Positions 41,494-49,881 of a DNA stretch of 51,719 nt are shown one piece after another. Each line of letters starts with the position of its first letter. Position 1 is the stretch's first letter. The notes under the pieces are model-generated. The model was not told the DNA's origin, made no database searches, and saw nothing but the letters and a program-made list of their open reading frames with translations. Position numbers and translations under genes: made by a program. Source of the stretch: Thalassobaculaceae bacterium (lineage in GTDB: Bacteria > Pseudomonadota > Alphaproteobacteria > Thalassobaculales > Thalassobaculaceae); NCBI GenBank assembly GCA_029212785.1, contig JARGOG010000030.1, forward strand, positions 1 to 51,719, given 5' to 3'.

Positions 41494-42897
41494 ATGACCA
41501 CGCGGGAAGCGGCGATCGATGCGGTGCGGGCTTATTTCGACGACGGCGGGTTCCGCGCCGAACTGACGGAACGGGTGGCCGTTCAGACATCGAGCCGCGA
41601 GGAGGAGCATCGCGCCGACCTGATGGACTATCTGGACAGGCTGATGCGCCAACGCTTCGAGGCGATGGGCTTTACCGTCGAGATTTTCCCGAACACCCTG
41701 CTGGACCGCGCGCCGTTCCTGGTCGCCAAGCGGATTGAGGACCCGAGCCTGCCAACCCTGTTCTGCTACGGCCACGGCGACACCGTGCCGGGTGAGGAAG
41801 GGCGCTGGGCGGAAAATCGCGAGCCCTGGACCCTGGAGGTCGCCGAGACCCCGTCGGGCGAACGCTGGTACGGCCGCGGCACCGCCGACAACAAGGGCCA
41901 ACACGCCATCAATATGGAGGCGCTGCGTCACGTCCTCGAGACCCGCGGAAAGCTCGGCTACAACGTGACCTTCCTGATCGAGATGGCCGAGGAGATGGGC
42001 TCGCCCGGCCTTGCCGAATTCTGCCGCGACAACCGCGACATGCTGGCCGCCGACCTGCTGATCGCCTCCGACGGACCGCGCTTTTCCACCGATGGGCCGG
42101 ATATCAAGCTCGGGACCCGCGGCGGGCTGAACATCCGCTTCCGCCTGGAGTACCGCGAGGGCGGCCACCATTCCGGCAACTGGGGTGGGCTGCTGGCCAA
42201 TCCGGCCATCGTGCTGATGCATGCCCTGACGACGCTGGTCGGTCCGGAAGGGCGGATCCTGCTGCCCGACCTGAAGCCGGCGCAGATCAAGAACTCGGTG
42301 CGCGCCGCGCTTTCCCATGTCGAGGTGCAATCTGGCCCCGACGATCCGGAGATCGACCCGTGGTGGGGCGAGCCGGGCCTGTCGCTGGCGGAAAAGGTGT
42401 TCGGCTGGAACACCTTCGAGGTGCTGTCCTTCATCTCCGGCGACCCGGAGAAGCCGCAGAACGCCGTGCCGCCCTTCGCCGAGGCGATCTGCCAGATCCG
42501 CTTCGTGGTCGACACCGACCCGGACGTCTTCCTGCCGACCATCCGCGCGCATCTGGCGGCCCAGGGCTATGGCGACATCACGGTGGAGCCCGCCCGCATG
42601 TCCATGCTGCGCGCCTCGCGCCTGGACCCGGACCATCCGGCGGTGCCATGGGCGGTTGCCTCGATGGAGAAGACCACCGGCAAGAAGGTCACCGTGATCC
42701 CCAATGCCGGCGGCTCGCTGCCGAACGACATCTTCCTGAACGGCATCGGCATGCCGACGATCTGGGTGCCGCACAGCTATACCGGCTGCTCCCAGCACGC
42801 CCCGAACGAGCACGTGCTACCGCATCTGATGCGCGAGGGGCTGGAGATGATGACCGGCCTGTTCTGGGACCTGGGCGAGGGCTTTCCAGGGAAGTGA
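41494..42897 (+). CDS. M20 family metallopeptidase
   Basis: 467 residues, typical of the ArgE/DapE/carboxypeptidase G2-like group. Metal-site motifs: YGHGDTVPG (His, Asp), GRGTADNKGQ (bridging Asp), EMAEEMGSPG (catalytic and ligand Glu), SDGP (Asp) and a final His in CSQHAPNEHV. A dimerisation domain is inserted in the middle (RGGLNIRFRLEY...HSGNWGG). GGGAG precedes ATG 41494. Substrate not deducible; deacylation or dipeptide hydrolysis is likely. Followed by the convergent trmL gene. Confidence 0.93.
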   Translation: MTTREAAIDAVRAYFDDGGFRAELTERVAVQTSSREEEHRADLMDYLDRLMRQRFEAMGFTVEIFPNTLLDRAPFLVAKRIEDPSLPTLFCYGHGDTVPGEEGRWAENREPWTLEVAETPSGERWYGRGTADNKGQHAINMEALRHVLETRGKLGYNVTFLIEMAEEMGSPGLAEFCRDNRDMLAADLLIASDGPRFSTDGPDIKLGTRGGLNIRFRLEYREGGHHSGNWGGLLANPAIVLMHALTTLVGPEGRILLPDLKPAQIKNSVRAALSHVEVQSGPDDPEIDPWWGEPGLSLAEKVFGWNTFEVLSFISGDPEKPQNAVPPFAEAICQIRFVVDTDPDVFLPTIRAHLAAQGYGDITVEPARMSMLRASRLDPDHPAVPWAVASMEKTTGKKVTVIPNAGGSLPNDIFLNGIGMPTIWVPHSYTGCSQHAPNEHVLPHLMREGLEMMTGLFWDLGEGFPGK

Positions 42898-42931
42898 GGC
42901 AGCATCAGCGGGCGGGTCTCGGACCGTGTCC

Positions 42932-43384
42932 CTACCCCGGCCAACCGCCGGTCTGGCGCAGGCCTTCGCTGAGAATAATTCCCGCCGAGATCGCCACGTT
43001 GAGCGAGCGCGCGCCGGCGACCATTGGCACCGCCACTCTCAGATCGGCGGCGGCGTGCACGTCATTGGGCACACCCGCGCTCTCACGGCCGAGAATCAGA
43101 TGGTCCGACGACTCGAACCGCGCGTCCGGCAGGCTTACGGCCCCCTTCGTCGTCGCCAGCACCAGCCGACCGGCCTCCCGGGCGTCTAGAAACGCCTGCC
43201 AGGAGGAGTGCCGGCGGACGGCGGCGAATTCGAGGTAATCCATGCCGGCGCGGCGCATGCGCGCCTCCGACCACACGAAGCCGCAGGGCTCGATCACATC
43301 CACCCCCACACCAAGGCACGCGGCGAGCCGCAGGATGGTTCCGGCGTTCTGGGGGATGTCGGGTTGGTACAAGACGAGGCGCAT
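42932..43384 (-). CDS. trmL: tRNA (cytidine(34)-2'-O)-methyltransferase
   Basis: 150 residues, the usual size of TrmL (YibK), a SPOUT-class enzyme that 2'-O-methylates the wobble base of tRNA-Leu. Motifs: QPDIPQNAGTILRL near 8-21, LATTKGA, and the SPOUT knot segments LILGRESAGVP and VAVPMVAGARSLNVAISAGI. The ATG at 43384 is chosen because the family begins at MRLVLYQP; longer upstream frames are not conserved. It is divergent from petA. Confidence 0.95.
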   Translation of the reverse strand: MRLVLYQPDIPQNAGTILRLAACLGVGVDVIEPCGFVWSEARMRRAGMDYLEFAAVRRHSSWQAFLDAREAGRLVLATTKGAVSLPDARFESSDHLILGRESAGVPNDVHAAADLRVAVPMVAGARSLNVAISAGIILSEGLRQTGGWPG

Positions 43385-43411
43385 AGCCGCATCTAAACGT
43401 CTCGCGATGCT

Positions 43412-43440
43412 TTGCAAAAGGCGGAATGCTGCGGTATACG
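43412..43440 (+). promoter_or_regulatory. Putative sigma-70 promoter of the petABC operon
   Basis: TTGCAA (43412-43417), a 17-base spacer, and TATACG (43435-43440). Transcription would begin near 43447, leaving a 5' leader of about 125 bases before petA. Confidence 0.5.
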
Positions 43441-43573
43441 CAAGCCGGATCGGGGCGGAGGTATTTGCGACAGCGGGTCGCGTTGCGTTCCTGCGCCATT
43501 GGTCGATAGTGCCCGACGGTCCCAAGCGCGGGCCGGATACCCGTCGAGCGCCACATAAGACGAGTGGAGAACC

Positions 43574-44104
43574 ATGGCCGAAACCCACGAAGGCGACTCC
43601 CGCCGCGATTTTCTGATTATCTCGACCACCGCCGTAGGCGCGGTGGGCGCGGCATGCGTCGCCTGGCCGTTCATCGATCAGATGAACCCGGCCGCCGATA
43701 CCCTGGCGCTCGCCAGCATCGAATTCGACGTGTCGACCGTCGCCGAAGGGCAGTCGGTGACGCTGACCTGGCGCGGCAAGCCGGTCTTCGTGCGCCATCG
43801 CACGCCCAAGGAGATCGAGGAGGCCCAAGAGGTGCCGCTCGATGATCTGCGCGATCCGCAGGCCGACAGCGACCGGGTGATCAAGCCCGAATATCTAGTC
43901 CTGGTCGGTGTGTGCACGCACCTCGGCTGCGTCCCGCTGGGCCAGAAGGTCTCGGACCCACGCGGCGACTACGATGGCTGGTTCTGCCCATGCCATGGTT
44001 CGCATTACGACTCGTCCGGGCGGATTCGCCGTGGTCCGGCCCCGCTCAATCTTGCGGTGCCGAGCTACGAGTACATTTCCGACACCGTCGTCCGAATCGG
44101 CTAA
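43574..44104 (+). CDS. petA: Ubiquinol-cytochrome c reductase iron-sulfur (Rieske) subunit
   Basis: 176 residues. Rieske [2Fe-2S] protein of the bc1 complex, exported by Tat (SRRDFLIIS at the start of the single membrane anchor, about 9-35). Cluster ligands: Cys114 and His116 (CTHLGC) and Cys138 and His141 (CPCHGSHYD), with the disulfide pair Cys119/Cys140. It carries electrons from ubiquinol to cytochrome c1. GTGGAGAACC precedes the ATG. First gene of the petA-petB-petC operon; petB follows 17 bases after its stop. Confidence 0.98.
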   Translation: MAETHEGDSRRDFLIISTTAVGAVGAACVAWPFIDQMNPAADTLALASIEFDVSTVAEGQSVTLTWRGKPVFVRHRTPKEIEEAQEVPLDDLRDPQADSDRVIKPEYLVLVGVCTHLGCVPLGQKVSDPRGDYDGWFCPCHGSHYDSSGRIRRGPAPLNLAVPSYEYISDTVVRIG

Positions 44105-44121
44105 GGGGGGAGCGCCGGAGC

Positions 44122-45375
44122 ATGGCTGCCAATTTCTCGAATCCGGTGGTGCGGTGGATCGACCACCGTCTTCCCATCTTTACTTTCCTGCATCACGAGG
44201 CGCACGAGTACCCGACGCCAAAGAATCTGAGCTACTGGTGGAACTTCGGGTCGCTGGCGGGGATCGCGCTGGTGATCATGATTGTCACCGGCATCACGCT
44301 CGCGATGCACTACACGCCGCATGTGGACTACGCCTTCTCCAGCGTCGAGCGGATCATGCGCGACGTGAATTTCGGCTGGCTGATCCGCTACATTCACATG
44401 AACGGCGCCAGCTTCTTCTTCATCGTCGTCTACATCCACATCTTCCGCGGCCTGTACTACGGTTCGTATAAGGCGCCGCGCGAGATTCTCTGGATGCTCG
44501 GCGTGGTCATCATGCTGCTGATGATGGCGACCGCGTTCATGGGTTACGTGCTGCCGTGGGGCCAGATGAGCTTCTGGGGCGCCACCGTGATCACCAACCT
44601 GTTCTCGGCCATCCCGCTGATCGGCGATCCGATCGTCACCTGGCTGTGGGGCGGCTTCTCGGTCGACAATCCGACCCTGAACCGGTTCTTCTCGCTGCAC
44701 TTCCTGCTGCCGTTCGTGATCGTCGGCGTGGTGATCCTGCACATCGTCGCTCTGCACCGCTTCGGCTCGAACAACCCGCTCGGCATCGACGTGAAGGGCC
44801 AGAAGGACACGATCCCGTTCCATCCGTACTACACGATCAAGGATGCTTTCGGTCTCGGCGTGTTCCTGATCTTCTTCGCCGCCTTCGTCTTCTTCGCGCC
44901 GAACTACATGGGCCACCCGGACAACTATATTCCGGCCAACCCGCTCTCGACGCCGGCGCATATCGTGCCTGAGTGGTACTTCCTGCCGTTCTACGCGATC
45001 CTGAGGGCGATCCCGGACAAGCTCGGCGGCGTGCTGTTCATGTTCGGCTCCATCGCCGTGCTGTTCGTGCTGCCCTGGCTCGACCGGTCGCCGGTGCGTA
45101 GCGGCCAGTTCCGCCCGATCTTCAAGATCTTCTTCTGGATCCTGCTGGTCGACGTGGTGTTCCTGACCTGGCTCGGCGGCAAGCCGGCCGAGGGCACCTA
45201 TGTGATCCTCGCCCGCTTCGCTACCGCCTATTACTTCATCCACTTCCTGGTCGTTCTGCCGGCCTTGAGCATCTTCGAGACGCCCAAGCCGCTGCCGAAA
45301 TCGATCAGCGAGCCGGTGCTTGGCGCCGGGGGCGGTTTCGCCGGAGCCACCGCCGCACCGAGGGAGAAAGTCTGA
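44122..45375 (+). CDS. petB: Cytochrome b of the bc1 complex
   Basis: 417 residues with eight membrane helices. Haem-binding histidines lie in helices B and D (for example [44 protein letters not shown]), and the Qo-site motif [13 protein letters not shown] is intact. GGGGAGCGCCGGAG precedes the ATG. Unlike the fbcH arrangement of Bradyrhizobium, cytochrome b and c1 are separate genes; the petC ATG shares a base with the petB TGA (TGATG). Confidence 0.98.
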   Translation: MAANFSNPVVRWIDHRLPIFTFLHHEAHEYPTPKNLSYWWNFGSLAGIALVIMIVTGITLAMHYTPHVDYAFSSVERIMRDVNFGWLIRYIHMNGASFFFIVVYIHIFRGLYYGSYKAPREILWMLGVVIMLLMMATAFMGYVLPWGQMSFWGATVITNLFSAIPLIGDPIVTWLWGGFSVDNPTLNRFFSLHFLLPFVIVGVVILHIVALHRFGSNNPLGIDVKGQKDTIPFHPYYTIKDAFGLGVFLIFFAAFVFFAPNYMGHPDNYIPANPLSTPAHIVPEWYFLPFYAILRAIPDKLGGVLFMFGSIAVLFVLPWLDRSPVRSGQFRPIFKIFFWILLVDVVFLTWLGGKPAEGTYVILARFATAYYFIHFLVVLPALSIFETPKPLPKSISEPVLGAGGGFAGATAAPREKV

Positions 45376-46157
45376 TGATCGCGCGTCTCACCTCCACCAT
45401 CGCGGCCGTCGCGATCGCGGCCGGCGCCTGGTCCTTCGCGCTCTCCACCCCGGCAAACGCCGCGGGTGAGGAGATCGAGATCCCGTCGCACGACTGGTCG
45501 TTCAAGGGACCGTTCGGCACCTATGACCGGGGCGCCCTGCAGCGGGGCTTCCAGATCTACAAGAACGTCTGCGCCAGCTGCCACGCGCTCAACTACGTCG
45601 CCTACCGCAACCTCGAGCATTTCGGCTACAACGAGGACGAGGTGAAGGCGATCGCGGCGGAAGCGACGGTGATCGACGGTCCGAACGACGAAGGCGAGAT
45701 GTTCGAGCGTCCGGGCAAGCCGTCCGACCGTTTCGTCGCGCCCTTCGCCAACGACAAGGCGGCCCGCGCGGCCAATGGCGGCGCCTTTCCGCCGGACCTG
45801 TCGATGATCGTCAAGGCCCGGCCGGACGGCGCCAACTATGTCCGGTCGCTGCTGCTCGGCTACGTCGATCCGCCGGCGGATTTCAAAATGATGGAAGGCA
45901 TGAACTACAACGCCTATTTCGGCGGCCATCAGATCGCCATGGCCAAGCCGCTATATGGCGACGACGTCACCTACGAGGACGGCACCCCGACCTCGATCGA
46001 GCAGGAGGCCGAGGACGTGGTCACCTTCCTCGCCTGGGCTTCCGAGCCGGAGATGGAAGAGCGCAAGCGCGCCGGTGTGATGACGCTCCTGTTCCTGCTG
46101 GTCTTCACCGGTCTGCTTTACGCGACCAAGCGCAAGATCTGGGCGGACGTCCACTAA
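45375..46157 (+). CDS. petC: Cytochrome c1 of the bc1 complex
   Basis: 260 residues. Sec signal peptide of about 30 residues (ending in TPANAAGE), covalent haem motif CASCH at 66-70, the sixth-ligand Met in QIAMAKPL and a C-terminal membrane anchor (VMTLLFLLVFTGLLYATKRK). It accepts electrons from the Rieske protein and passes them to soluble or membrane cytochrome c. Last gene of the operon; a terminator hairpin follows 30 bases downstream. Confidence 0.98.
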   Translation: MIARLTSTIAAVAIAAGAWSFALSTPANAAGEEIEIPSHDWSFKGPFGTYDRGALQRGFQIYKNVCASCHALNYVAYRNLEHFGYNEDEVKAIAAEATVIDGPNDEGEMFERPGKPSDRFVAPFANDKAARAANGGAFPPDLSMIVKARPDGANYVRSLLLGYVDPPADFKMMEGMNYNAYFGGHQIAMAKPLYGDDVTYEDGTPTSIEQEAEDVVTFLAWASEPEMEERKRAGVMTLLFLLVFTGLLYATKRKIWADVH

Positions 46158-46185
46158 AAGCGCCCGCGCTTCCAGACGATTGCAT

Positions 46186-46212
46186 AGGCCGCGGCTCGTC
46201 CGCGGCCTTTCG
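46186..46212 (+). terminator. Terminator of the petABC operon
   Basis: AGGCCGCGG (46186-46194) pairs over nine bases with CCGCGGCCT (46200-46208) around CTCGT, followed by TT. It lies 29 bases after the petC stop. Confidence 0.65.
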
Positions 46213-46237
46213 CGTTTCGTGGCCGGCGCGGTATACC
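46208..46237 (+). promoter_or_regulatory. Candidate promoter of mtnP
   Basis: TTTCGC (46208-46213), an 18-base spacer and TATACC (46232-46237), 30 bases before the mtnP ATG. The -35 is weak and overlaps the end of the terminator hairpin. Confidence 0.35.
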
Positions 46238-46267
46238 TGTGCGACTGACATTCTGAACGGGATCGAG

Positions 46268-47155
46268 ATGAGCAACCAAACACGCAAGGCCCTGGTCGCG
46301 GTCATCGGTGGCAGCGGCGTCTACAACATCGACGGCCTTGAGAATGCCCGCTGGGAAACCGTCGCGTCCTCCTTCGGGGAGCCTTCGGACCAGCTGCTGT
46401 TTGGCGAGCTCGCGGGCCAACCGCTGGTGTTCCTGCCGCGCCATGGCCGCGGCCACCGATTCAGCCCGACGACGATCAACTACCGCGCCAATATCGACGC
46501 CCTGAAGCGCGCCGGCGTGACCGACATCATCTCGGTCTCCGCCGTCGGCTCGCTCAAGGAGGAATATGCGCCGGGCCATTTCGTGCTGATCGACCAGTTC
46601 ATCGATCGCACCTTCGCCCGCGAGAAGACGTTCTACGGCACCGGCTGCGTCGCCCACGTGTCCATGGCCCATCCGGTGTCCAGCCGCCTGGTGGACGCCC
46701 TGGAGGCCTCCTGTAAGGCGCTGGGGCTGCCGTACAGCCGCGGCGGCACGTACGTGACCATGGAGGGCCCGCAGTTCTCCACCCAGGCCGAGTCGTTCCT
46801 GTACCGCTCCTGGGGGGCGGATGTGATCGGCATGACCAACATGCCGGAGGCCAAACTCGCCCGCGAGGCGGAGATTCCCTACGCCACCGTCGCCATGGTC
46901 ACCGACTATGACTGCTGGCATCCGGACCATGACCACGTCACCGTCGATGCGGTGGTGAAGGTCCTGACCGCCAATGCCGACAATGCCCGCTCCCTGGTCA
47001 AGACCGTGGCGCCGATGCTCTACGACCGGCCGCTGGTCGACGAACAGGGCGGTGACAATGCGCTGGAGTTCGCGCTGATCACCCACCCCGAGGCCCGCGA
47101 CCCGGACATGGTCGCCAAACTGGACGCCGTCGCCGGACGCGTTCTGCAGAGCTGA
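46268..47155 (+). CDS. mtnP: S-methyl-5'-thioadenosine phosphorylase
   Basis: 295 residues, standard length. Phosphate-binding IGGSGVY near 14-20 and PRHGRGHRFSP near 57-67, substrate segment YVTMEGPQFSTQAES near 158-172, and the catalytic Asp in VTDYDCWH near 215-222. It cleaves methylthioadenosine from polyamine and homoserine-lactone synthesis to adenine and 5-methylthioribose-1-phosphate for methionine salvage. Human/archaeal-type MtnP rather than bacterial MTA/SAH nucleosidase. A small TPR gene begins 8 bases after its stop. Confidence 0.96.
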   Translation: MSNQTRKALVAVIGGSGVYNIDGLENARWETVASSFGEPSDQLLFGELAGQPLVFLPRHGRGHRFSPTTINYRANIDALKRAGVTDIISVSAVGSLKEEYAPGHFVLIDQFIDRTFAREKTFYGTGCVAHVSMAHPVSSRLVDALEASCKALGLPYSRGGTYVTMEGPQFSTQAESFLYRSWGADVIGMTNMPEAKLAREAEIPYATVAMVTDYDCWHPDHDHVTVDAVVKVLTANADNARSLVKTVAPMLYDRPLVDEQGGDNALEFALITHPEARDPDMVAKLDAVAGRVLQS

Positions 47156-47162
47156 GGTCACG

Positions 47163-47588
47163 ATGGGACGGCGCGGAGGCGACGGGATCGGGCGGCTGGA
47201 GGGGCTCTACAACAGGGTCACCGCCGCCATGCCGGACGACGCGCGCACGCTGAACGTCAAATCGGTCCTGGCCATGGACAACGACCGCCCCAACGAGGCG
47301 GCCGAGCTGATCGGCCGTGCCCTGGTGCTCGAACCGGCGGAGTTCACCTATCTCTTCCACCTGGCCAAAGTCTGCGCCCAGGCCGGGTGGTGGAGCCACT
47401 GCGTCGACGCGCTGCGCCGGGCGATCTATGTCGATCCGGTCAATCCGGAGACCTGGTACGGTCTCGGCCGCGCCTTCGAGGAGTTGGACAGCATCGCCGA
47501 AGCGGAAGTGTGCTGGCGCCAGTGTCTGGCGCTGGAGCCCAAGCACATCGGCGCCCGCGAGGCCCTGGTCGCCCACGCCCGGGACTGA
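47163..47588 (+). CDS. Small TPR-repeat protein
   Basis: 141 residues composed of about three tetratricopeptide repeats, for example EAAELIGRALVLEPAEF, CVDALRRAIYVDPVNPETW and EAEVCWRQCLALEPKH. No signal peptide or membrane segment. Such proteins act as protein-binding scaffolds; the partner is unknown. The ATG (GAGGTCACG upstream) lies 8 bases after mtnP, so it is probably co-transcribed with it. Confidence 0.85.
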   Translation: MGRRGGDGIGRLEGLYNRVTAAMPDDARTLNVKSVLAMDNDRPNEAAELIGRALVLEPAEFTYLFHLAKVCAQAGWWSHCVDALRRAIYVDPVNPETWYGLGRAFEELDSIAEAEVCWRQCLALEPKHIGAREALVAHARD

Positions 47589-47665
47589 ACCGGGGGCGGG
47601 CTGCTCCGATGCCGGCTGATCGCGCCCTTCGTCACAGCAGAACGATGGCCTGCCCCGCAAACGGG

Positions 47666-47697
47666 TCGGGGCTCCCCGGTTTCCCGAGGAGCCCCGA
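47666..47697 (-). terminator. Hairpin downstream of tRNA-Ala
   Basis: TCGGGGCTCC (47666-47675) and GGAGCCCCGA (47688-47697) form a 10-bp perfect stem with a 12-base loop, directly next to the 3' end of the tRNA on the minus strand and about 80 bases after the TPR gene on the plus strand. The T-run is weak (CCCGTTTG), so termination is probable rather than certain. Confidence 0.5.
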
Positions 47698-47698
47698 T

Positions 47699-47774
<76 letters not shown>

Positions 47775-47813
47775 GAATTCCGCGGCGGCTCTGGGTGCCG
47801 CCGGAAGGCCGCT

Positions 47814-47842
47814 TATCTATCCCCTCATTCGACGATGATCAA
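47814..47842 (-). promoter_or_regulatory. Sigma-70-like promoter of tRNA-Ala
   Basis: On the minus strand TTGATC (47842-47837), a 17-base spacer and TAGATA (47819-47814) lie about 40 bases upstream of the mature tRNA 5' end. Optimal spacing and good matches support use. Confidence 0.55.
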
Positions 47843-47860
47843 GAGGTTAGCGGCAAAAAA

Positions 47861-48298
47861 TCAGGTCTTCTGTTCGTCGACCTCGTCGTCGCCGACCGGC
47901 AGCTCGTCGTCGTCATCGTCGTCGGCAAGCAACTCGTCATCTTCGTCGTCATCATCGGCCACGAGAGGATTTACGATCGGGCGCTTGGTGGCACCCTCCT
48001 CTTCCACTTCCTCGCCATCGACGGGAGGCTCGTCCTCGATGAGGTCTTCTTCTTCCTCCTCATCGGTCTCGTCCTCGTCATCCGTCTCCTGATCGTCCGC
48101 CTCTTCGTCCACCGGACGCTTCTTCGGCTTTTCCTCAGGCGGCAGCGCGCGCGTGCGGCGGCTCTTCAGAACCGCTTCCGGATCATACGGCGAGTCACAG
48201 GCCGGGCACACGATCGGCAAACGTTCCAGATCGTAGTACCGGGCACCGCAGGACTGACAGACCCGCTTGATTCCCCATTCAGGCTTCGCCACGGTCAA
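47861..48298 (-). CDS. TIGR02300 family protein: zinc ribbon with acidic tail
   Basis: 145 residues. The N-terminal 45 residues hold a zinc ribbon with CQSCGARYYDLERLP and CPACDSPYDP (four cysteines), a variant of the 'FYDLN' motif that defines TIGR02300. The remaining 100 residues are extremely acidic, with long runs of Asp and Glu broken by KRP and NP elements, and are probably disordered. Function is unknown; the family is restricted mainly to alphaproteobacteria and often sits by tRNA-Ala and aroA, as here. The ATG is preceded by a weak ribosome site. Confidence 0.9.
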   Translation of the reverse strand: MTVAKPEWGIKRVCQSCGARYYDLERLPIVCPACDSPYDPEAVLKSRRTRALPPEEKPKKRPVDEEADDQETDDEDETDEEEEEDLIEDEPPVDGEEVEEEGATKRPIVNPLVADDDDEDDELLADDDDDDELPVGDDEVDEQKT

Positions 48299-48366
48299 CT
48301 CCGCGTCGCTTCATCATAAGAATTACCTTTACGGTGTGGCGCGGGAATATCCACGATAGGCAAACC

Positions 48367-49824
48367 ATGTCAAAGGCAAATTTGCCGACCCAGGCGCGGG
48401 TCAACGCGATAGCACGCGGCCTGCGCGGTCGGGCACTCGACGCACGAACGGCAGGAAACCTGACGGCGGCGGTCGATTTGGTGCGCCACAGCCAGCTTCT
48501 GCACCCCGACGAACCGCTGCTGACCTTTTTCGAGGGGCACTGCTCTTTCACCCTCGAGCGGGGTCCGGCGGCCCGATCTGCGTTTCGCCGCACCGTCTCG
48601 CTGCAGCCGTCCCATGCCAGCGCCTGGCGCTATCTTGGCATCCAGGCTTTCACCGCTCTGGACGGTGCGGCGGCGGAAGCCGCGTGGCGCCGCTCCCTCA
48701 TGCTCGACCCCGGCGATCCGGCCGCCCTCTACAATCTGTTCCAGGCGCGGCGCCAGCGCGGACAATGGGATCAGGCGATCCGCGCCGGCGTCTGGAGTTC
48801 GGTGCTCAAGCCCGAAGACGACACCGGCGCCTTCGATCTCGGCATGCTGTACCTGGCGCTCGGACGCTGGGCCGACGGTTGGCCGCTCTATGACCGCCGC
48901 ATCCGTCTGAGCAGCGCCAGGCTGCGCCCGGATCGTTTCGCCCTGCCGCACTGGGACGGCCACCCGAACCCGGCCCTGCGTCTGCTGGTCTGGTGCGACC
49001 AGAATGTCGGCGACGAGATGCAGTTCGCCCAGTTGATCCCGGACCTGTGCCAGCGGGTCGGCCACGTGACCGTGGAATGCGATGCCCGACTGGTGCCGGT
49101 CTTCGCCCGGTCCTTCCCGTCGATCTCGGTGATCGCGCGCAGCGAACCGCCCGCATCGGGTACCGCTGCGGATGCCCAGATCCCCCAGGGCCATCTTGGG
49201 AGGATCCTGCGGCCCGCGTCGGACAGCTTCGCGGCGACACCCAGGAAATGGCTGACGGCGGATGCCGGTACAGCGGATCGACTGCGTCGCCGCTATCGGG
49301 ACTGGGCAAAGGGGGCACCGGTAGTCGGCATCGCCTGGAAGTCCGCGAACCAGGTGTTCCGGGGCAAGAACGTGCCGCTCGAGGATTGGGTGCCGGTCCT
49401 GCGGGTTCCGGGGGTCCGGTTTCTGTCCCTGCAGTACGGCGAGGTCGCCGACGACCTCGCGACCCTGCGCGATCTCTCCGGTGTGACAGTGCTGCACGAC
49501 CCGGCCATCAGCGCCCTGCACGATTTGGACGGCTTCGGCGCCCAGCTCGACGCCGTCGATCTGGTGATCTCGATCTCGAACTCGACGATCCACCAGGCCT
49601 GTGGCCTCGGCCGCCCGGTCTGGGCCATGCTGCATCTGCGCCCCGACTGGCGTTGGGGTGTCGAAGGCGAAACCTGCCCCTGGTTCCCGACCCTGCGCCT
49701 GTACCGCCAGACCACCCGGTTCGAGTGGACGCCGGTCGCCAGCGCCGTCGCGGCCGACCTCTCGCACTGGGCCGCGGCACAGCACGTCGCAGCAGAGCGG
49801 CTCGCGAGGGACGAACGGGCGTGA
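48367..49824 (+). CDS. TPR protein with GT9-like glycosyltransferase C-terminal domain
   Basis: 485 residues. The first 190 residues are TPR repeats (TAAVDLVRHSQLLHPDEPL, GPAARSAFRRTVSLQPSHASA, AAEAAWRRSLMLDPGDPAAL). The C-terminal 280 residues resemble heptosyltransferase/GT9-like folds: LLVWCDQNVGDEMQFAQLIP at the start, VTVECDARLVPVFARSFP, VVGIAWKSANQ, and the late LVISISNSTIHQACGLGRPVWAML that corresponds to the nucleotide-sugar binding motif. Such fusions glycosylate surface or flagellar proteins, or cell-envelope polymers; the target here is not known. ATG 48367 has AGGC nearby; ATG 48334 is a weaker option. It is placed between the TIGR02300 gene and aroA. Confidence 0.82.
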   Translation: MSKANLPTQARVNAIARGLRGRALDARTAGNLTAAVDLVRHSQLLHPDEPLLTFFEGHCSFTLERGPAARSAFRRTVSLQPSHASAWRYLGIQAFTALDGAAAEAAWRRSLMLDPGDPAALYNLFQARRQRGQWDQAIRAGVWSSVLKPEDDTGAFDLGMLYLALGRWADGWPLYDRRIRLSSARLRPDRFALPHWDGHPNPALRLLVWCDQNVGDEMQFAQLIPDLCQRVGHVTVECDARLVPVFARSFPSISVIARSEPPASGTAADAQIPQGHLGRILRPASDSFAATPRKWLTADAGTADRLRRRYRDWAKGAPVVGIAWKSANQVFRGKNVPLEDWVPVLRVPGVRFLSLQYGEVADDLATLRDLSGVTVLHDPAISALHDLDGFGAQLDAVDLVISISNSTIHQACGLGRPVWAMLHLRPDWRWGVEGETCPWFPTLRLYRQTTRFEWTPVASAVAADLSHWAAAQHVAAERLARDERA

Positions 49825-49881
49825 TATGACCGCCTCCATCCGATCCCAAGCACCGAGATTTCCGTCGCCGGAGACCCTGCC

